From Limnephilus marmoratus (Eukaryota; Arthropoda; Insecta; Trichoptera; Limnephilidae): a stretch of DNA of 64,000 nt. Where the stretch lies: the NCBI GenBank assembly GCA_917880885.1, contig OU862934.1, positions 35,076,734 through 35,140,733 of the forward strand. The letters run 5' to 3'. Below are positions 28,491 through 38,836 of this stretch, one piece after another; within the stretch, counting starts at the first letter, position 1, and every line of letters starts with the position of its first letter. The notes beneath the pieces were generated by a model. That model did no database searches. It was given only the letters and a program-made list of their open reading frames with translations, and was not told where the DNA came from. The translations under genes and the position numbers were made by a program.

Positions 28491-28911
28491 GATTTTGCCG
28501 AATAACGAATATCTCTGATTTTGCCAAATAACGAATATTCGGCTAGGCCCTCGGCCGAAGCGCCGAATATTCGGTGACACTTAGTACATTTGGCAAACAG
28601 TTTTCATGAATAAAAATCATGAATTTAAAATATTCAAAATCGTTTTCATGAATTGAACTTATGAATTAATAATTAAATGAAAACTGTTCGCCTAGATCGG
28701 ACAGCAGACCCTCACAATTGGTGGTCAGCAAAAGCAAAACAGTATCCTAGCCTAGCAGAATTTGCAAAAATTTATTAATCATCTCCTGGTAGCAGTGTAC
28801 ATATTGAGCAGCTATTTTTGGAAGCAGGTGTAATTTATGAGGAAAAGAGCAAGGCTATCAAGAGTTTGCTATCAACAAATGCTGAAAAAATTGTTTTCAT
28901 TTGTCATAAAC
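28491..28911 (+). pseudogene. hAT transposase C-terminal domain, cut by a LINE
   Basis: The frame near 28695-28910 reads DRTADPHNWWSAKAKQYP, SLAEFAKIY, then a stop at 28776 and SSPGSSVHIEQLFLEAGVIYEEKS, SLLSTNAEKIVFICHK. This is the hAT dimerisation domain (WW...YP.LA..A...L..P.SSV..E..F..AG.I). Upstream at 28500-28580 are GCCGAATATTCGG-type palindromes. The last codons are replaced by LINE-alpha copy 4, which continues in the same frame. Further hAT sequence with AGCCGAATACCGAA follows the LINE at 32345-32515. Confidence 0.78.
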
Positions 28912-29149
28912 CTATAAAAATCGAACTAAACGACACCATGCAAGCTAAACAGTTTATATTTAATAAAACCAGATTACCAAATGGCATTCGACTTAAACCT
29001 GATAGGATGCTCCAGCAAACAGATTTAACAGATTTGTGGAACAAAATGGAGGAGCGAAAGAAAAAGGGAGAAACAGATATACTAATCAAACATATTAATG
29101 GTATACCCAAAATCGTTAAGGCTCATTCAAAAAACTCCCCACAAAACTA
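28912..29149 (+). pseudogene. LINE-alpha copy 4, end of ORF1
   Basis: The in-frame continuation of the hAT domain reads MQAKQFIFNKTRLPNG, RLKPDRMLQQTDLTDLW, GETDILIKHINGIPKIVK, and ends AHSKNSPQN. It is the C-terminal segment of the LINE-alpha ORF1 nucleic-acid-binding protein, aligning with the last 75 residues of the intact copy at 44667-45401. The end contains A_AAA_AAC in the ORF1 reading phase at 29129-29135. Confidence 0.78.
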
Positions 29150-32100
29150 ACACTCTACTACCAAAATGTTAGAGGTTCACGCACTCAACACCCTAAGATG
29201 TAATATTCCAACGATAAACAACGATGTGTACTGCCTAACAGAAACCTGGCTTCATGAAAAAATATCTTCCACTGAATTAGGCTTCACCAACTACGATATT
29301 TACCGGCTGGATCGTGAAAATATTATTGGCGGAGGGGTTTTAATATCAATCAGAAAGTTGTTCCAGTCAAATCAATTAAAACTAAAAAATAAAAACATTG
29401 AACAAATAGCTATATTAGCGAAACTAAAAATGAAAAAAATTAATTATTGTGTGTGCATACATCCCCCCCCAAGCTAGTGTTGATGTGTATTGTAAACATT
29501 GTGATGAAATTGAATCATTGAAAATGAAATATCCTGATGCAAAATTGATAATTTTTGGGGATTTTAATCTTCCAAATGTAAACTGGGCACAACCCACTGA
29601 ATCTTCAAATCCCACTTCTGCCAAAGCCCAATTAATCATTGATACCATTAACTTTATCAATCTTAAACAATTAAATCATGTTAAAAACATAAATGATAGA
29701 ATTCTTGATCTTGTCATATCAAACATTAATAATAGTAATGTCAGCGAATCTCAAGAATCAATAGTATCCATTGACTCTCATCATCCCCCATTACAAGCGA
29801 TCATTTATTTGGCCCCCATTGAACTCCTTACCCCCCAAACTCCTATTCACGCACCAAACTACAAGAAAGCTGATTATAAACAAGTGCGATTATGTTTGAT
29901 TTTAGGTTTTCACGGCCAAAAATTTTATGGTTATTTCCTTTTGGGGTATTATGCCGTGTTGCGCTACCTCCTCCTTTAGCCAACGTTTCGGATAGCGTTA
30001 CAGTGTCCATCATCTGCCCTGATGTTGGACACTGTAACGCTGTCCGAAACGTTGGCTAAAGGAGGAGGTAGCGCAACACGGCATAATACCCCAAAAGGAA
30101 ATAACCATAAAAGTGCGATTATATCTGTCTTCACTCAATTGGTCCCTCATGTTTATGTCAACAAACATAGAAGAAGCAACAAATGTGTTTAATTCAATCC
30201 TTTATAATACCATTGAAAATTGCATACCAACATCTATTGTAAAACGAAACGATTGTTACCCAAAATGGGTTAGTACTGAACTAAAAAAACTCATTCAATG
30301 TAAAAAAAATTGCTCACATTAACTATAAATCCAATAACTCTATTGACTGCTATAAAAGTTTTTCTGATTTACGAAATAAATGTAAAAGTCTATCTAAAAA
30401 ATGCTATTCAGATTATATTACAGATGTAGAGCAGACTATCAATTCAAATCCAAAACATTTCTGGAATTATGTGAAGTCTCTTAAAGACAATAACGGCTGT
30501 CCTAGATCAATGTGTTCAGGGCGCAAACATGCTGACAATGATCAAGAAATAGTTGACCTCTTTGCTGATTATTTCTCAAGTGTTTATGAACACAATAATG
30601 ATAATGTGACTTTACCTGAATTTAAATACACCAATGTAACTGATATATCAACATGCCACATTTCCCTTGATGATGTTAATAAAAAGATCAGATCTCTAGA
30701 TTGTAAGAAGGGGTCAGGTTCTGACAAAATTCCACCGGTATTCATAAAGGAATGCGCTCAGTTTATAGCAGCTCCTCTTCAACACATATTTAATCTGTAA
30801 CTCCGAACTGGAATATTTCCTGGTCCTTGGAAACTTAATCACTTGACACCTGTATTTAAATCAGGTGATAAAAATTGTGTTTTAAATTATAGACCAATTT
30901 GCATACTGTCTACCATCCCGAAAATGTTTGAAAGTATTGTCTTAGATAAGATTGCTGATAAGTTTAGGCATATTATTACTCCAGAACAGCATGGTTTTGT
31001 AACCGGTCGGTCAACCACAACCAATCTTCTATTATATGAACACTATATCTGTGAAGCTTTCACGTCTCGTGCACAAGTAGATTCAATATATACTGACTTT
31101 TCAAAAGCCTTTGATAAAGTAAACATTAATATCCTTCTCGCGAAACTGCAAGCCCTTGGTATACATGGATCATTCCTAAAATGGTTGAAAAGTTACCTCT
31201 GTAACCGTGAACTCATGGTAAAATTAAATAATAAATTTTCGTATAAATTTAAAGTAACTTCGGGAGTTCCTCAAGGCTCTCATCTGGGCCCACTTCTCTT
31301 CACTTTATTTATAAATGATCTATCTTTATGTTTCGATAATGTAAAATTCATTCTATTCGCAGATGACCTAAAGCTTTTTAAGATTATAAAATGTTTAAAT
31401 GATGCACTTATCCTTCAGCAAAATTTAGATAGACTTGCTAGCTGGTGTGAAATAAATAAATTATTCCTAAACGTAAAAAAATGTTTCCACATGTGTTTTT
31501 ACCGTTCACGGATTCCAATATCTACATCGTATTTAATTAACAATAATGAAATTGCATTAGTACCATTTATCAAAGACCTTGGTGTTATTTTTGACCGGAA
31601 ACTTACATTTGATCGTCACTGTGAAACAATTTCCAATAAGGCCATGCAAATTCTAGGTTTTGTAATACGTAACACAAGGACTTTTCAAAACATTGAGTCA
31701 ATTAAGCTACTTTACTGCTCTCTTGTAAGATCGCAGCTGGAATATGCATCTCCTGTATGGTCTCCGATTTATACCTGTAACTTACACCGTTTGGAGAGAG
31801 TACAAAGAAAATTTCTTCGATACATTCAATTCAAATTGAGACAGCCTGTAATTGAAATCCGCTACAATGCATTAATGTCTGATCTAAACCTACCACTACT
31901 TTCTACCAGGCGTACTATTAATGACATTCTTATACTTTTTAAATTACTGAACATTCTCATAGACTGCCCTCAAATGTTAAGTGTTATAAATATTCGTGTC
32001 CCTGTTAAATCAACTCGACTCCACCACCTTTTCCACAGTGACAATCATAGCACTAACTATTCCTATCATTCACTGCTAGTGCGTTTTCACCGAACTGCAA

Positions 32101-32183
32101 ATACGTATACAGACCTTTTCGATATTTTCAATACCTCACCGTCTTGCATCAAAGCAAAAATAATTAGTTATTTATGTAACTGA
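29140..32183 (+). pseudogene. LINE-alpha copy 4, ORF2 (endonuclease and RT), lightly damaged
   Basis: ORF2 begins in the -1 frame with YYQNVRGSRTQ near 29150. The endonuclease reads CLTETWL, GGGVLISI and GDFNLPNVNW, with DSHHPP as its last motif. The RT reads KKGSGSDKIPP, FKSGDKNCVLNYRP, HGFVTGRSTTTNLL, IYTDFSKAFDKV, SGVPQGSHLGPLLFTLFINDL and LFADDLKLF, and the C-terminus has LVRSQLEYASPVWSP. Damage is limited: a frame change near 29180, a shift at the nine-C run near 29460, a 217-bp Penelope-like foldback (29894-30110), an A-run shift near 30305 and a single stop at 30798-30800. The tail ends ACGGGCGTTTAAATAATAAATAAATAAATAAA at 32344. Length is close to the 929 residues of the intact copy. 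Confidence 0.88.
29894..30110. mobile_element. Penelope-like foldback with 12-bp TSD
   Basis: The insert has two 83-bp arms (29927-30009 and 30026-30108) that pair almost perfectly around a 16-nt loop. It is flanked by AAGTGCGATTAT (29882-29893 and 30111-30122). The arm sequence (GGGGTATTATGCCGTG, CCTCCTTTAGCCAACGTTTCGGA, AGTGTCCAT) recurs singly at 50293-50432. It resembles the terminal repeat of Penelope-like elements, which carry hammerhead motifs; here the core is imperfect (CAGATGA or CTGATGTT instead of CTGATGA). The family assignment is an inference from motif resemblance. Confidence 0.65.
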
Positions 32184-32344
32184 TATGTTTGTAAAATGAT
32201 AAATATTTGTTGTACTAATATGCATCGTATGTATGTACTGTATGTTATTCTATATATATAATGTTTGTAAATGTTCGATACACTTGTATTATGTATGTAA
32301 TAGCCCTATGTACGGGCGTTTAAATAATAAATAAATAAATAAAC

Positions 32345-33035
32345 GTCCGCAGATAGATTTTAAGCATTGAATATTCCGATTTTTTGATAAAATAATTTTT
32401 TTTGTGATTAATACGTTATTTATTATGCATTTTTTTTCACGATTTGCTATTCGGTATTCGGCAGAATATTGAATAGTACAAAAAGTAGCCGAATACCGAA
32501 AAGTAGCCAAATATTTGTGGAATCTCCAATTTAAATCAGATGATTTAAATCAATTTTTTTATCAAATAAATCATGATTTAAATCAAAAATTTTTGACTGC
32601 AACCAAATCACTTGCCTAAAGTGCTAAGGGACTTCCCCCGGCATAAAGTATGGCGCGCACGCACGTGCAATGCTATAACTGTCTACACAGCATTGCATGT
32701 GTGTGCGCGTGTTAGTTTGATGAATAGTATTACTCGATTGTATGCAAAAGTTTAGCCTTTCACTGGAGCATTGGTCGATAAACAAGTCATACAGAAAAGC
32801 ACACCTACTGATTAGTGATTAGCAATATATAATATGAAAAAATGTATAACTGAAGAAGAATTGGAAATAATCTAGCAACTACTAAGTGTAGTTGCTTCTT
32901 CTGCTGGGATCGAAATAATATTTTCGGCATTCAATTTGGTGCATAGTAAAATAAAAAATAGATAGTCAACGAGAATGCGGGCAAATTAGTCTTCCTTTTG
33001 AAAAGACTAAATTCGGACAAACCACAAAACCGAAA
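32345..33035 (+). pseudogene. hAT remnants after the LINE
   Basis: The stretch 32440-32515 has GGTATTCGGCAGAATATT and AGCCGAATACCGAA, the same type of palindromes as near 28550, and may be the right end of the hAT broken at 28911. At 32560-32600 a TGATTTAAATCA palindrome repeats. Near 32880-33030 a second hAT dimerisation domain reads LSVVASSAGIEIIFSAFNLVHSKIKNR, a stop, then after a shift NAGKLVFLLKRLN. Both copies are dead. Whether they represent one or two elements is not settled. Confidence 0.6.
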
Positions 33036-33139
33036 TAAATAAGATACCCAAATGGTTTAATTTCATTGTTAATATTCTTACTATTAAGTCATTTTAATTT
33101 TTTTAGTTGTTGAGGATGAAACTACAAATACAAACAAGA

Positions 33140-33860
33140 AGATAAAATGCACAGAAAAAAAATTGCGGAATTAACAGAACAATTCATGAAATCTTTCAAT
33201 GAACAAATTAAAGATTTAAAGAAGTCAGTTGAATATTGCTATTCAAAAATTGATGAATATGAGGAGAAAAATAGAAACAAAGATAATTTAATTAAACAAT
33301 TAAAAAAAGACAATAAGGAAATAAAGCAACAAATTAATAAATTGGAGCAAAATTAAAAACAACATAATATGGAGTTACAAGGTGTTCCTTACAAAGAAAA
33401 CAAAGATGTTTCCAAAATATTCAGTAACATATTGGAAACAATAAATTGTATAACTGTATATAAGTTGTATAAATTGTATAACAATTAATTGATAAAGATA
33501 CTTTGAAATTTACAAACATATACAGAATCAGAAATAAAAATCCTACCAACAAACATCCTCCCATAGTAGTAACACTACAGAATAAGGATACTAAAGATAT
33601 AATTTATCTCACAAAAGAAAAAATATGGTGTACTACATACCAAAGACATAAATTTCGCTGGAGATATCAATAATACAATTTACATAAACGAACAACTGAC
33701 CCAAGAAAATAAACACTTGCTTTACCTGGCGAAATAATCAAGAACGGGATACAAGTTCATATGGGCTAAAAACGGAAGTATCATGATGAGGAAAACTGAA
33801 ACATCTCCAATAATCCAAATAAGAGAGCCAGAAGATATCCCCTCTGAATAAAGGACCATC
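33140..33860 (+). pseudogene. LINE ORF1 (coiled coil plus RRM-like), broken
   Basis: The open start (33147-33353) is a clear coiled coil: EQFMKSFNEQIKDLKKSVEYC and IKQLKKDNKEIKQQINKLEQ. After a stop, shifted frames read MELQGVPYKENKDVSKIFSNIL, TFKFTNIYRI-like text, NPTNKHPPIVVTLQN and, near 33690, EQLTQENKHLLYL. This is the layout of LINE ORF1 proteins with a trimeric coiled coil and a small RNA-binding domain. Several stops make it non-functional. The endonuclease of the same LINE follows at 33900. Confidence 0.7.
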
Positions 33861-33899
33861 GTACAACCACCTAGCAACTACAAATAAATATCTTTCAAT

Positions 33900-34640
33900 A
33901 TGTCAGATGAAAATTTTGTACACAAAAACTATATATGTAAAAACCCCAACGAACTGAATACCCTTTTCAGAAATGTAAATTTTTCAATACTAAACTTAAA
34001 TATTAGAAGTATAAGGAAACATTTCGATGAACTATGTGTCCTCCTTCATAATTTTGATTTTACTCCTAGCGTAATTGTACTAACTAAAACTCAAATGAAA
34101 GATGTAATTCCATATAATTTACCTGAATATACCAAAAATTCTGCTGCCTGTAAGCATACTGGACATGATGGAGTGACTGTCTTTTGTCATAATTCTTTAA
34201 AAAATGTTGCGGCTGAATTTACTGATTTTAAGTCTGCTAATGTAATAAAATTAACCTTTTGTCAAAATAACTTTAAATATCTCATAGTAGCCGTATATAG
34301 ATCCCCTCCTGTGATTTTCTATTTGTAGATGAACTAAAAACATTTGTTAGAAATCTTGACAGACATAACTGTACTTTCTCCATACTGACGGGGGACATCA
34401 ATATAAATATTAATGATAACACAAAAAATATTAATTGTTAAAGTGAATATCTAGATTGTTTTCAAGTTCTGGATACTTGTCATATATTAACTCACCAACA
34501 AGAGTAACCTTAATGAACTCTGCATGTTTAGATCATATATTTGTAAAGACACATAAAGATGTTAATATAATATCCTCAATTCTAGAAACAAATATCACGG
34601 ATCATTATCCAACACTATATAAGACCTACCTCTAAAACTT
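33900..34640 (+). pseudogene. LINE ORF2 endonuclease, truncated
   Basis: The frame to 34326 shows an apurinic-type endonuclease start: FSILNLNIRSIRKHFDEL, VIVLTKTQM (the usual TE.W has become TKTQ) and YLIVAVYRSPP. Shifted text continues with ILTGDININI and, near 34520, CLDHIFVKTHKD-like and ITDHYPT-like blocks. The RT is absent; the text decays after about 34640 and by 34800 I recognise nothing. The pattern is LINE-gamma-like. Unusually, it is the 5' half of a LINE that survives. Confidence 0.7.
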
Positions 34641-34915
34641 GACAGTTGCTCTATTCACGCTCCGCAAATAAATAGAATTCAAACAGTTAAAAGTGAACCC
34701 CACTCCTTCAAAAGTGATATAATCACAACAGTGACTTTCAGTTTACTAAATTAAATAACTAATTGTGTGTACAAGTGCTTCTAAATATAAAAAAAACAGT
34801 AAAAAAAATAATTTGGAAGCTACTGGAAGTGATAAACGGCAAACGTCAAACAAGTGCAGCAATAAAATTATTTATAAATTCATAAAATCAGAAGTATATG
34901 AAAGTGAATTTCGCC
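34641..34915. other. Unrecognised remainder after the LINE fragment
   Basis: AT-rich sequence that may be degraded LINE linker. It shows no conserved RT motif and no element end. Confidence 0.35.
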
Positions 34916-35100
34916 ACTTCGCATAACAGATCAGTAGCAGAGTTGGTTAATGCGCCACCTCTCGTGATTTCACCGGCCGCTAGTTCCGGCCCGAGTTCGA
35001 ATCTCACACCGGCGAAAAGAATTATTGAAATTCTTTTTTTATTAAATAATAATAAACCTACACCATCTATTCTCTACACTACGAACAACAGATGGCAGTA
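34916..35100 (+). mobile_element. SINE-C (tRNA-derived)
   Basis: AGTAGCAGAGTTGGTTAATGC (A-box-like) and CCCGAGTTCGAATCTC (B box) lie in a tRNA-like fold spanning about 34928-35020, with GCCGCTAGTTCCGGC in the extra-arm position, as in a class II tRNA such as Leu or Ser. An unrelated AT-rich tail with TTTTTTTATTAAATAATAATAAA follows. It is not a functional tRNA gene: the acceptor ends do not pair. It might instead be the 5' end of LINE-epsilon, which starts just downstream. Confidence 0.6.
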
Positions 35101-35248
35101 AATAAACAAATTTAATTAAAATATATAACTTACTGCTTTTGACCAACAGAGGGCAACAGGTGTATCAACAACCAATCTCCAATACGAATCAACATTCAAA
35201 TAAAATCAAAATAAATCAAAATACATCAAACAAACACAAGTCCACAAG

Positions 35249-36157
35249 ATGAATTGCCAAGCCTGTTCGGAGCCTACTCTCTCAGACGAATCCGTCTTTA
35301 TATGTACGCTGTGCAAAGGAACATATCATTTACTCTGCGGTGGGGTAACTGAGAGCTCATACCGTCGTCTCAGTAAGGAGCGACGCACTCAGTTAAAATG
35401 CACCCAATGCTTATGTGCTGTGCCCTCTACCAAAGCCAGTGGTAGTGCCCTTGTTGATACTGAACTACTTTCTAAGTTGCTTGAGCAAAATACCCAAATT
35501 CTCGCTACTTTGGCGGCTATGAGCAAACAGTATGAGGACATCTTACATCGAGTCCACGATCTAGAGGACACAAACAGCAAACTTGAAAAAAGGAACACTG
35601 ACCTTGAAACGAGAATCGAAGTCCTAGAAAACCAAATGGAACAAATCGAAAGGACAAATAAGTCAAAAAATGTAGAAATTAGGGGGATCCCCGAACTTAA
35701 TGGGGAAAACTTAAATAACTACATTTTTAACATTAAAAAAATAACCAATTCCAACAACGAGTCCAATAACATCGATGCAGCTTACCGTATTAACCAAAAG
35801 TCCAAAAAAGATCAACGCAGGCCAATAGTAGTGAAATTCAAAACCACCATCGACCGAGATGATTTCCTGCGAGACATAAAAAACTACAACAAACAAGCCC
35901 CAAATTGTGAGGATAAACTAAACACCACACTTATCGGAATGGCAGGACCAAGCTCCCAAATTTACATCTCGGAACACCTGACCTTTCGCGCAAAACATCT
36001 ATGGTTTCTCGCGAGAAAAGCTACCCATGAAAACTGGTTTAAGTTCGCCTGGACAAAGGGAGGTCAAGTTTACGTCCGCAGAGATAACGGAACACCTGCT
36101 ATTATTATTAACGATACTAACAAAAACATTTTGTCCCCCTCAATCAATAACCAATAA
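35249..36157 (+). CDS. LINE-epsilon ORF1 (PHD finger, coiled coil, RRM-like)
   Basis: This is an intact 302-residue ORF1 with ATG after a CACAAG context. Residues 3-53 form a PHD-type zinc finger (CQAC, then CTLCKGTYHLLCGG and CTQC). Residues about 75-135 are a long coiled coil (LEDTNSKLEKRNTDLETRIEVLENQMEQIER). From about 140 comes the RNA-binding domain: KNVEIRGIPE, AYRINQKSKKDQRRPIVVKF and DDFLRDIKNYNKQAP. It ends with a conserved C-terminal domain (YISEHLTFRAKHLWFLARKA, FAWTKGGQVYVRRD). Such proteins coat element RNA. This combination is known from CR1-related and other arthropod LINEs. ORF2 starts 680 bp later, separated by a repeat-filled spacer. No frame damage was seen in this ORF. 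Confidence 0.88.
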   Translation: MNCQACSEPTLSDESVFICTLCKGTYHLLCGGVTESSYRRLSKERRTQLKCTQCLCAVPSTKASGSALVDTELLSKLLEQNTQILATLAAMSKQYEDILHRVHDLEDTNSKLEKRNTDLETRIEVLENQMEQIERTNKSKNVEIRGIPELNGENLNNYIFNIKKITNSNNESNNIDAAYRINQKSKKDQRRPIVVKFKTTIDRDDFLRDIKNYNKQAPNCEDKLNTTLIGMAGPSSQIYISEHLTFRAKHLWFLARKATHENWFKFAWTKGGQVYVRRDNGTPAIIINDTNKNILSPSINNQ

Positions 36158-36164
36158 ACAAAGC

Positions 36165-36830
36165 TCTTTTATATATACTTGTATAACTTACTCTCATACG
36201 TTTATACTTTTTCACACAAATCTATATGCAAAACACAGAATCAAGGGGTATATATTGTGTCTTAACACCCTCATGCTTTATATTCTTTATATGCTTTTGT
36301 TATATATACGCAGCATTCATGTATATACTCTGTATACTTACGATTATGTTATATATACTTTATATGCTTATGTAAAATATTCGCAACAACCAAACCCTTA
36401 TATCGCTTGTATACTTTATATGCTTATGTTTTCGTTTCATATTATCTATATGCTTATGTTTTATAATCTTTATAAGCTCATGTTTTACTTTTTTAATATG
36501 ATTATACTTTTTATTCTTTATATGCCTAGGTCTTATATTCGCAACAACTATATGTACACTGTATATACCTATTCTTATGCTGTATATACCTTATATGCTC
36601 ATGTTAAATATTCGAAGCAACCAAACCCCTATATCCCTTACATACCTTTTATGCTAAAGCTTATGTCTCACAATCTTTATAAGCTTATGTTTTATCTTCT
36701 TTATATGATAATGTCTTATATTATTTACATGCCTAAATTCTGCATACTTTATATGCTTATGTTATATATTATTTATTGCGCTTATGCTATATATTCCCAA
36801 AACTCTTATATAAGACACACGTTTTCAAAG
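36165..36830 (+). repeat. Degenerate TATATGCTTATGTT repeats in the ORF1-ORF2 spacer
   Basis: Short units such as CTTTATATGCTTATGTT recur throughout, and a larger block starting GCTTATGTAAAATATTCG at 36366 is repeated with changes at 36597 (period about 231 bp), including CAACCAAACCC. Because the units lack stops in one frame, an open frame of 271 codons (36027-36842) crosses it; its Tyr/Leu/Ile-rich product is a by-product of the repeat and not a membrane protein. Confidence 0.8.
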
Positions 36831-36834
36831 CCGG

Positions 36835-38481
36835 ATGAATAATATTATTACGGATGAACTAGATAGCACTTATAATATAGCAGAAAAAGTATGTAATAAT
36901 GTCGATGAATGTAACCTACTGTTCAAAAATAAGACAAACTCATTAGTCATTATGCACTTAAATATTAGGAGTATTTACAAAAACATAAATGAATTATTAT
37001 GCACTCTTAGTCTTTTAAAAACTGAACTCGACTGTATTGTTTTGACAGAGGCCCACCTTAATACAGTAAATATAGATAATATACCACAATTACCAAACTT
37101 TACATGCATTCCCACGAAAACACACATTAACAAGAATAGTGGCATAGTCATTTACGTTAACCAAAAACACCAAGATGTATCTTATAAAGAAATAAACGTG
37201 ACCCTCACGAACTGCGTAGCATTACAATTAAAAGTAAATAATCAGATTTATCAAGTTATTGCTGTATACCGAACCCACGGTTCAAAAACTCAACAATTTA
37301 TAGAGAATCTCAAAGATGTAATCAACAAAAACAAATGTCAAAATACTATAGTGACGGGCGACTTCAATATAAATATTGGTCAAAACTCATACAGCGTCGA
37401 AAAAAATGATCTACTTAATACGATGGCTGAACTGAACTTCATATCATGTATAAACGATTATACTAGAGTTGTACCCTGACAAAACCCATCATGTATTGAT
37501 CACATTTGGACTAAGGCAGACATAACTGCACAATTAACACCTGTCATCTGGAAAACAAACATTACCGATCACTATACGTGCTTCTTAATTCTTGATTTTA
37601 AAAAAAGTATGTCCTTTTCTAAAACTGCATTACAACAGTATAATATAAAAACTTTAAACATTCAACTTCTTGAACAAAAATTGAAATTTGAAACATGGGC
37701 AGAAATATTAAACACCGAAGATGCCGAAAAATCTTCAATTTTATTCGATAAAACACTTTGCGAACACATAATAAATGCAACTAAACATAAAAACGTCAAT
37801 CTAAAATCAAAACATAGAAAAATTAAGCCCTGGATCACCCATGGAATAGTTACCTCAATTAGGAATAAAGAAAAACTGTTTTATCAAACCCGAAAACAAC
37901 ATAATGACTTAACTTTATTACAATCATATAAAAAATACAGAAACAATCTTACAAATTTGATTAAAAAAACAAAAGAAAATTACTTCAAGGTAAAAATCGA
38001 AGATAGTGGTAAAGATAACAAAAAAGTCTGGGCTACAATAAATAACATTATTGGAAATGGTAATAAAAATAAACAAATAAATAAAATAACTTATGACAAC
38101 GAAACAATAGACTCAATAAAAGAACCAACTAAAATTGCAAACATTTTCAATAACTACTTCGCTAAAGTCGGAGAAAATCTAGCCAAAAAAATCGACTCCC
38201 CCCAATCTAAAAATACTTCCAATACATCCACACAAACTTGCCAAAATATTTTCGAAAAGTTTGAAAAATGCACCCAAATTGAAATAGAAAAAATTATAAC
38301 TAACCTTCGAGTGTCCGCGAGCCCTGGTTTTGATAATATCACAGTAAATGTATTAAAACAAATGAGACAATTAATATCAAAACCAATTGCACATATCATT
38401 AATAACAGCATACAACAAGGAATAGAGAACTCCAGTCCAAATTTTTTATTTTTTTTAATGAATAAAGACCTTCAAACTTAA
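36835..38481 (+). pseudogene. LINE-epsilon ORF2, 3'-truncated
   Basis: The endonuclease is nearly whole: LVIMHLNIRSIYKNINELL, CIVLTEAHL, YQVIAVYRTHGS, IVTGDFNINIG and ITDHYTCF. A TGA at 37477-37479 breaks the frame once between RVVP and the CIDHIW block. The linker (37609-38400) reads KIKPWITHGI, YFKVKIEDSGKDNKKVW and FNNYFAKVGENLAKK, and leads to the first RT block (SASPGFDNI) at about 38320. The rest of the RT, including the YADD-type motif, is missing: at about 38440 the frame runs into T-rich sequence. ORF2 would have been over 900 residues. Loss of the 3' end is unusual for LINEs, so this looks like a later deletion. Confidence 0.83.
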
Positions 38482-38794
38482 ATAACTGCATTTTTATTTT
38501 TATTTTTATAGTTAGTTTTAATAGTTAAAGTAATTGTCAAAGTTTTAATTTTTCTAGACCATCAGAAAAGCACCATATCTATGGTGGATTGTTAATATGA
38601 TGATATGGTCTTCACCCACCGATAGTTTATTTACCTTCAAGTTGTCATATTGAATCAGTGATGTTATGTCGAGGGAAATTTCCCTATATCTAGGGGAGAA
38701 AAATATTTTTTAGGGATAAGGGAAATCAGGACAAAATCTAGGGAAATTTCGAACTCTGGCAAAATGTTTATTACATATGACAATATTACTGGTA

Positions 38795-38836
<42 letters not shown>

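Noticed and set aside
34928..35020. Functional tRNA-Leu or tRNA-Ser gene
   Set aside because: The boxes fit, but the acceptor ends do not pair and it is followed by SINE-like sequence.
36027..36842. 271-residue multi-pass membrane-like protein
   Set aside because: The hydrophobic Tyr/Ile/Leu pattern is produced by TATATGCTTATG repeats; it also overlaps ORF1 in another frame.
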